Assembly (NCBI RefSeq): GCF_003952465.1
Contig: NZ_CP034448.1
Location: forward strand, 3,821,001-3,885,000
DNA length: 64,000 nucleotides
Direction: 5' to 3'
Source of the DNA: Mesorhizobium sp. M1B.F.Ca.ET.045.04.1.1
GTDB taxonomy: Bacteria > Pseudomonadota > Alphaproteobacteria > Rhizobiales > Rhizobiaceae
Translations under genes and position numbers: made by a program
Notes under the pieces: model-generated
Told to the model about the DNA's origin: nothing
Database searches by the model: none
Seen by the model: only the letters and a program-made list of their open reading frames with translations
Shown here: in pieces, positions 62,217 through 64,000 of the stretch
Position numbering within the stretch: position 1 is the first letter of the stretch
How the letters are laid out: every line of letters starts with the position of its first letter

Positions 62217-64000
62217 ATGAACGAGGCAGTTCGAGATCCAGCTCAACCAATCATCGAGATCGAGAACCTCTCGATCTCCTTCTTCACCCGCAAGGGCGAG
62301 ATCCCGGCGGTGATGGACTTTTCCTGCACGGTCATGCCCGGAGAGGCGATGGGCATCGTCGGTGAATCCGGCTGCGGCAAGTCCACCGTGTCGCTCGGCA
62401 TCATGCGCGACCTCTCCAACATCGGAAAGATCGTCGGCGGGCGGATCAAGTTCCAGGGCAAGGACATGGGCGAGTTGTCCGAGGAGGAGCTTCGCGCCAT
62501 CCGCGGCAACAAGATCGCCATGATCTACCAGGAGCCGATGGCGAGCCTCAATCCGGCGATGAAGATCGGCCAGCAATTGATGGAAGTGCCGCTGATCCAC
62601 GACAAGGTCTCGAAGGACGAGGCTTACAAACGGGCGCTCGATATGGTGCGCGCGGTGAAGCTGCCCGATCCGGAGCGAATGATGCGCTCCTATCCGCACC
62701 AGCTTTCAGGCGGCCAGCAGCAGCGCATCGTCATTGCCATGGCGCTGCTGTCGAAGCCTGCGCTGCTCCTGCTCGACGAGCCGACGACGGCGCTCGACGT
62801 CACCGTCGAGGCCGGCATCGTCGAACTGGTCAAGGGGCTGGGCGAGAAGTTCGGCACCTCGATGATCTTCGTGTCGCACAATCTCGGCCTCATCCTCGAG
62901 ACCTGCGACCGTATCACGGTGATGTATTCCGGCGAGGCGGTGGAGACCGGCAAGATCGAGGACGTCTTCGACCGGATGCGCCATCCCTATACGCAAGGGC
63001 TGTTCCGCTCGATCCCGCTGCCCGGCGCCGACAAGAATTCGCGGCCGCTGATCTCCATTCCGGGGCAATTGCCGTTGCCGCATGAACGGCCGAGGGGGTG
63101 CAATTTCGGACCGCGCTGCCACCATTTCGTCGAGGGCGTCTGCAACGCCGCCGAAATCCCGATGATCCCGGTCGACGGGCACGAGGGCCATTTCTCGCGC
63201 TGCGTGCGCTTCAACGAGATCGACTGGGAAGCGCTGCCGCCCGGCGCCAAGAAGGTCAACGAAAAGGTCGAGCCCGGCGCACCGGTGCTCAAGATCGACG
63301 ATCTCAAGAAGTACTACAAGGTCGGCGGCAGCGAGGTGTTCGGCTCCAGCGAAGGCCGTGTCGTCAAGGCCAACGAGACGATCTCGTTCACCGCGCGTGA
63401 ATCGGAAACGGTCGCGATCGTCGGCGAATCCGGCTGCGGGAAGTCGACGCTCGCCAAGGTGCTTCTGGGGCTCGAGACCGCAAGCTCCGGCACGGTGACG
63501 CTGGGCAACAAGGAGATCCAGTCGACCGGCATCGAGAGCCGCAATGTCGAGACCGTGTCTTCGATCCAGATGGTGTTCCAGAATCCATTCGACACGCTGA
63601 ACCCCAGCCACACGGTCGGCTCGCAGATCATCCGCACGCTGGAGAAGTTCAATGTCGGCAAGACGGTCGCCGAGCGGCGCAAGCGCATGCTGGAACTGCT
63701 CGATCTGGTGAAGCTGCCGCGGGCCTTCGAAAGCCGCAAGCCGCGCCAGCTCTCCGGCGGCCAGAAGCAGCGCATCGGCGTGGCGCGCGCCTTTGCCGGC
63801 AATGCCAAGGTGGTTGTGGCCGACGAACCGGTCTCGGCGCTCGACGTCTCGGTGCAGGCGGCGGTGACCGAGCTCTTGATGGACATTCAGCGCAAGAACA
63901 AGACGACGATGCTGTTCATCAGCCACGACCTGTCCGTGGTGCGCTACATCGCCGACCGCGTCGTCGTCATGTATCTCGGCTATATCGTCGAGCAGGGCAC
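62217..64000 (+). CDS. Fused double ATP-binding protein of a peptide-type ABC transporter (3' end outside window)
   Basis: At least 594 residues are visible, with no stop before the window ends. The first cassette has GESGCGKST near residue 50, the signature LSGGQQQRIVIAMAL and LLLLDEPTTALD. It ends with the oligopeptide-transporter cysteine motif (GCNFGPRCHHFVEGVC). The second cassette has GESGCGKST near 404, LSGGQKQRIGVARAF and VVVADEPVSALD. It therefore joins DppD- and DppF-like proteins in one chain, as in GsiA. The ATG at 62217 follows AAGGATTGGAG. Its permeases lie directly upstream. Confidence 0.94.
   Translation, partial: MNEAVRDPAQPIIEIENLSISFFTRKGEIPAVMDFSCTVMPGEAMGIVGESGCGKSTVSLGIMRDLSNIGKIVGGRIKFQGKDMGELSEEELRAIRGNKIAMIYQEPMASLNPAMKIGQQLMEVPLIHDKVSKDEAYKRALDMVRAVKLPDPERMMRSYPHQLSGGQQQRIVIAMALLSKPALLLLDEPTTALDVTVEAGIVELVKGLGEKFGTSMIFVSHNLGLILETCDRITVMYSGEAVETGKIEDVFDRMRHPYTQGLFRSIPLPGADKNSRPLISIPGQLPLPHERPRGCNFGPRCHHFVEGVCNAAEIPMIPVDGHEGHFSRCVRFNEIDWEALPPGAKKVNEKVEPGAPVLKIDDLKKYYKVGGSEVFGSSEGRVVKANETISFTARESETVAIVGESGCGKSTLAKVLLGLETASSGTVTLGNKEIQSTGIESRNVETVSSIQMVFQNPFDTLNPSHTVGSQIIRTLEKFNVGKTVAERRKRMLELLDLVKLPRAFESRKPRQLSGGQKQRIGVARAFAGNAKVVVADEPVSALDVSVQAAVTELLMDIQRKNKTTMLFISHDLSVVRYIADRVVVMYLGYIVEQG

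Overview
The window is GC-rich, gene-dense chromosomal DNA of the kind carried by alphaproteobacterial Rhizobiales. Mesorhizobium or a close relative is the best guess. The basis is the many ribose-type sugar ABC transporters, the FadR-type GntR regulators, the cox-like molybdenum hydroxylase cluster and several palindromic intergenic repeat families that look like those of rhizobia. No rRNA, tRNA, CRISPR array, transposase or phage gene was seen, and the genus call was not tested by any search.

Region by region. (1) 1-3678: two strictosidine-synthase-like beta-propeller genes, the first cut by the window edge, translationally coupled to a two-domain sugar ABC ATPase. (2) 4047-13027: a molybdenum-hydroxylase locus. 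It has FAD, 2Fe-2S and molybdopterin subunits (the last split into two ORFs), a MoxR ATPase and a VWA protein of the CoxD/CoxE type, a CoxG-like SRPBCC protein, an amidohydrolase, an AhpD-like protein and an AraC regulator. (3) 13335-20400: a ribose-type ABC system (permease, ATPase and a divergent binding protein), two near-identical GntR/FCD regulators, a 3-hydroxyisobutyrate-dehydrogenase-like enzyme and an SDR epimerase. FadR-type operators lie in both divergent promoter regions. (4) 20606-22280: a DUF3175 protein and an MFS transporter. (5) 22516-26703: a sugar ABC system whose two permeases are fused in one 749-residue protein. (6) 26898-33448: a LacI regulator, a perfect 16-bp operator, a complete ribose-type ABC system and a gluconokinase, probably for an aldonate. 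(7) 33558-34709: a distant LpxL-like acyltransferase. (8) 34804-40654: an Rrf2 regulator and a sulfate/thiosulfate ABC operon with two binding proteins. (9) 40856-57816: envelope genes, namely a VanX-like dipeptidase, penicillin-binding protein 1C, a thioester alpha-2-macroglobulin with a PAN/Apple domain, TamA and TamB. (10) 58093-64000: a peptide-type ABC system with a Tat-exported binding protein, two permeases and a fused double ATPase that runs off the window.

The most unusual non-coding signal is the way palindromic elements have merged with gene ends. Two elements between convergent genes supply the stop codon of both neighbours (20398-20608 and 33446-33560). Three others abut, and may supply, the start region of minus-strand genes (near 6646, 41608 and 43844). 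One element is flanked by an 11-bp direct repeat that looks like a target-site duplication (12022-12170). One repeat family occurs in two versions whose core is inverted relative to its arms (4466-4613 and 13178-13325).
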